In this document: positions 60,812 to 64,000 of the stretch, piece after piece
How positions within the stretch are numbered: the stretch's first letter is position 1
Layout of the letters: the number at the start of each line of letters is the position of its first letter
Position numbers and translations under genes: made by a program
Notes under the pieces: generated by a model
What the model was told of the DNA's origin: nothing
Databases searched by the model: none
What the model saw: only the letters and a program-made list of their open reading frames with translations
Assembly (NCBI GenBank): GCA_017311185.1
Contig: JAESUZ010000443.1
Coordinates: 799,867 to 863,866 of the forward strand
Length of the DNA: 64,000 nucleotides
Direction of reading: 5' to 3'
Source of the DNA: Proteles cristata cristata
Taxonomy: Eukaryota; Chordata; Mammalia; Carnivora; Hyaenidae

Positions 60812-61196
60812 AAGTGATTCCCAATTAGATTAGTAGTGTTCCTCTAGGCTTTGGAACAAGTAAACACAAATCCTTATAGAAGGAAGATACTTTCAATCCA
60901 GGAATCAAACAGTCCTACAGATAAATCCCAAGAATTACTAGGTCAGTGTCAAAAATCACAAAGTATACTAGGAAATATGAACACAATATGCAAGAACCAG
61001 CAGAATCAGTAAACCTACAAAAGCTTTAACTATTTGAACTAACAACACAATTGGTATGTTTAATATGTTTAAAGAAATAAAAGACTAAAGAATGACCAAT
61101 ATAATTTGAAAATGATCCACATAGAATGTCTAAAGATGAAAAGTGTAATAAAATACTTGAAAAAATTTCAAAAGGTTGGTTTAAAAGCAGATTAGA

Positions 61197-61412
61197 GGGA
61201 CGCCTGGGTGGCTTAGTCGGTTGAGCGTCCGACTTTCGCTTGGGTCATGATTTCGCGGTTCGTGGGTTCAAGCCCCATGTCGGGCTCTGTGCAGACTGCC
61301 AGCTCAGAACTTGGAGCCTGTTTCAGAGTCTGTCACTCCCTCTCTCTGACCCTCCTCTGCTCACGCTGTCTCTCTCTCTCTCCTAGAAATAAATAAAACA
61401 TTAAAAAAAAAA
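61197..61412 (+). mobile_element. Can-SINE, young felid subfamily, in HAL1
   Basis: Head gggacgcctgggtggcttag with near-consensus body. Target-site duplication aaaagcagattaga at 61,183 and 61,413. Confidence 0.95.
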
Positions 61413-61911
61413 AAAAGCAGATTAGATACTGCTAAAGTCAGAATTAGTGAACTGGAAGATAGTACTGAAAATTATGCAGAATGTAGCACAGAGATCTAAA
61501 GAGGCAGAAGATATGATGAGACATTGATACGTAAATGATATCAAGGTTTCACATACATCATATTGGAATTCCAGAAAGACATAAGAGGTGGAATGGGGCA
61601 GGGGCAATACTGGAAGAGTTAATGGTAGAAGACTTTCCAGAATTAATGAAAAAAGTATGTATCCAAATATTCAAAATGCACATCAGTTCCCAAATAGGAT
61701 AAACTTTTAAAACGACAGAACACCCAGCCACATTGTAGATAAATGAAGAATACCAGCGGCAAGAAAACTCTTAAAAGAAAAAAAGCAAATAACTAAGAAA
61801 AGATCATTAAAGGGAGCACAACCATGGAAGGGAAAAGAAAGAATAATTTTAATGTGCTGAACAAAAATAACTCTCACCCTGGAATTGCATACTATTCAAA
61901 AATATATTTCA

Positions 61912-62276
61912 GGTTGGCTGGCTGGCTCAGTTAATAGAGCATGCAACTCTTGATCTTAGGGTTGTAAGCTTAGGCCCTGTGTTGGGTGTAGAAATTATTT
62001 GAACATAAAATCTTAAAACTTGGGGTGCCTGGGTGGCTCAGTCAGTTAAGCATCTGACTTCCGCTCAGATCATAATCTCACAGTTTGTGAGTTCCAGTCC
62101 AGTGTTGGGCTCTGTGCTGACAGGTCGGAGCCTAGAGCCTGCTTTGAGTTCTGTGTCTCCCTCTCTCTCTGCCCCTCCCCCCTTCACTCTCTCTCTCTCT
62201 GTCTCTCTCAAAAATAAACATTAAAAAATTAAAAATAAATAAGTAAAATCTTAAAAATAAATAAATAAGTGTTTTT
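61912..62276 (+). mobile_element. Short-type SINE, tail split by a second SINE
   Basis: ggttggctggctggctcagt, ttaggccctgtgttgggtg, gaaattatttgaacat. Its A-rich tail resumes after the inserted SINE as taaataaataag. Outer duplication aaaaatatatttca / aaaaatattcttca. Confidence 0.85.
62022..62245 (+). mobile_element. Can-SINE nested in a SINE tail
   Basis: Head ggggtgcctgggtggctcag through ctctcaaaaataaacatt. Duplication aaaatcttaaaa at 62,007 and 62,246. Confidence 0.92.
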
Positions 62277-62631
62277 AAAAATATTCTTCAAAACAAGAGC
62301 CAAATGAAGACATTTCAGACCAAAAGAATCAAGTTTACAATCACTAATCCCTACCCTAAGGGAATTCTGAAGTATGTGTTTCAAATGGAATAAAGTGATT
62401 CTAAACTGGTGGCCTGAGAGTTGAGAGATTATAAAACAAAATGTAAAATTATGGGTAAATGTAAGCAATGTCAAAAAATAACTTTGAGAGGCTGGAAAAA
62501 GAAATACCTAAAATACAGAGCTATACACTGTGAGGGATTGTCAGAGTTAAAGTGTTCTAGAGACTAGTATTGTTCAGGAGCTTAATTTTAGATTTTGTAA
62601 GTTAAATATTATGGTCAAGTTTCTGTGGTAA

Positions 62632-62804
62632 AGGATGCCTACGGGACTCATTCAGTTAAATGCCTAACTCTTGATTTCAGTTTAGGTCATGCAAGGGTCA
62701 CGGGATGGAGCCCTGCATCAGGTTCTACTCTGAGCATGGAGCCTGCCTGGGATTTTCTCTCTTCCTCTCTCTCTCTCTGCCCCACTTACATACTCTCTCA
62801 AATT

Positions 62805-62836
<32 letters not shown>
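62632..62836 (+). mobile_element. Can-SINE
   Basis: Head ggatgcctacgggactcatt, TC tract, A-tail with (AAAAG)n. Duplication tttctgtggtaaa / tttctatggtaaa. Confidence 0.9.
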
Positions 62837-62837
<1 letters not shown>

Positions 62838-63518
62838 CTTTCTATGGTAAATGAGTAGGAATGGAAATAGAGTAGGCTCATCTGTAGTTTCACACTTTTC
62901 TTCTTTGGTTATTTGTTACTTTAGTTAATAATAAATAATCCAACCAGCTACGATTGGGATTAATTGACTTCTATGAAAATGATCAGGTGTATAAAGGGCT
63001 TTGTGAATGGTTTGATCTGGGCTTCATCTCTATAATTTCTTTTTATGATCTCTTACTGGCCTTCCTATGTCACCTTCGCTCTTTCAACAAGATGGCTGCG
63101 GGACTTCTAGAGATAACAGAGGTATGACTCAGATTCCAGAATCAGAGAAGACCTCTCTTTGCTCAGCTAATACACAGAAGTCTTAGACTTCACTCTAATT
63201 GGACTCATATATAAACCAATCATGTGGCCAGGGGAGTGTCATGCACAGATTCTTAGGCCTGGGTTGTACAGCCATTTCTATGCTTCTGACTTGGTCTGAG
63301 TCCATTAAGAAAATAAGAAAATAAGACATTAATTTTGAGGATTTGTGTCCCTCTATCAGCTATTTACCCTATGCATGCTTACTGAAGCTTTATATTAGTT
63401 CTAAATCTCAGCTTTTAATCTTTTAAGATAATTTGAATATTAAATCAAACTCACATTCTGGGATAAACCACATTTTGTCATGATACAATATTGCATTCAT
63501 GGGTGCATGCAATTTCTT

Positions 63519-63632
63519 AAATTTTTTTAAGATTTTATTTTTCAGTAATCTCTGTACCCAATGTGAGGCTCAAACTTACAACCCTGAGATCAAGAGCCAC
63601 ATGTTCTACCAACTGAGCCAACCAGGCAGCCC
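63519..63632 (-). mobile_element. Short-type SINE, reverse
   Basis: ttaagattttatttttcag, cttacaaccctgagatcaag, actgagccaaccaggcagcc. Confidence 0.87.
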
Positions 63633-63633
63633 T

Positions 63634-64000
63634 CAACTTGCTAATATTTTGTTGAGAACTTTTGAATTTGTAGAGATATTGGTCTGTAGTTTTGTTTTTG
63701 TTTTATTTTGTTTTTGTTCTTGTAATATTTCTGTCTAGTTTTGGTATCATAGTAATGGTGTCCTCATAAATGAATTGTAAAGTAACACTCCTCTTCATTT
63801 TCTTAAAGAATTTGTGTACATTTGTTATCGTTTTCCAAGTATTGAGTAGAATTTACCAGTGAAGATATCTGGAGTTGGAGTTTTCTCTGTGAAATACCTT
63901 TGAATTATGGAATTCTAGTTATTTAATAGACAGGATGATTCAGATTTTCTGTATCTTCTTTTGTTACTTTTGGTCATTTGTACATCTCAAGGAATTTGTT
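63634..64000 (-). pseudogene. L1 ORF2 relic, reverse, continues past the window
   Basis: The plus strand reads gctaatattttgttgagaac, atattggtctgtagtttt, ttttggtatcatagtaatg, aatttaccagtgaagatatc and ctcaaggaatttgtt, the complement of the reverse-transcriptase part of L1 ORF2. Substitutions and indels break the frame. Confidence 0.8.

Larger units (their letters stand above)
60950..62460 (+). pseudogene. HAL1/old L1 ORF1-type relic, interrupted by three SINEs
   Basis: Once the SINEs are skipped, the order matches the ORF1 coding region of HAL1-type LINEs: gtgaactggaagatagt, cagaatgtagcacagagatc, ttggaattccagaaagac, gactttccagaattaatg, cccaaataggataaac, ccctggaattgcatactat, gacatttcagaccaaaag. 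Many frameshifts and stops make it non-functional. HAL1 is an L1-derived element that lost ORF2. Confidence 0.7.

Noticed and set aside
1..64000. CRISPR arrays, phage or integrative elements, novel defence systems
   Set aside because: The window is vertebrate nuclear DNA. Its direct repeats are target-site duplications, microsatellites or one tandem duplication; no regularly spaced repeat array exists.
1..64000. Endogenous retrovirus
   Set aside because: I saw no LTR pair, primer-binding site or gag/pol/env-like frame; the retroelements found are SINEs and LINEs.

Overview
The window is mammalian nuclear DNA from a carnivore, most likely a cat or close relative. The main evidence is about 45 copies of a tRNA-derived SINE. 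Its head reads gcgcctgggtggcttagtcg and includes a Pol III B-box-like ggttcgagcc; a TC-rich stretch and an A-rich tail follow. This is the Can-SINE family in its feliform form (SINEC_Fc type); the dog-type head is absent. The ancient layer (MIR, L2, HAL1, L1M, MER5-like hAT and Tigger-like elements) is typical of placental mammals. No bacterial, phage, CRISPR or plasmid feature is present.

Layout: 1-4.7 kb is AT-rich, nearly repeat-free and shows no gene. 4.7-22.3 kb is intron-like or intergenic DNA with SINEs, a 1.1 kb Tigger-like transposon (12.67-13.77 kb) abutting a truncated L1 (13.77-14.6 kb), and a three-layer nested insertion (19.74-20.24 kb). 22.3-30.6 kb is free of recognisable SINEs and surrounds a composite CpG island (about 25.2-28.3 kb). 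30.6-64 kb is again SINE-rich noncoding DNA with MIR, L2, HAL1 and L1 relics and a fresh 137-bp tandem duplication at 39.94-40.22 kb. At the right edge a reverse-oriented L1 ORF2 relic runs out of the window.

The only gene-like signal is the 5' end of a transcription unit on the minus strand. A TATA box and an inverted CCAAT box sit at 28.22-28.24 kb. About 145 bp downstream is a strong splice donor (28,050), with further donors at 27,518, 27,458 and 26,982. A 72-bp candidate internal exon at 24,794-24,865 has good splice sites on both sides. This suggests a gene with several alternative 5' exons reading toward lower coordinates, with the rest lying in or beyond 1-24.7 kb. I could not identify the gene, because no coding exon with a recognisable domain is visible. 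All longer open frames are either GC-rich frames in the CpG island or translations of SINEs.

No new biological system is evident. The observations most worth checking are the promoter and exon candidates, the 137-bp tandem duplication, the nested insertions with visible target-site duplications, and a young SINE subfamily with a diagnostic 3-bp difference.
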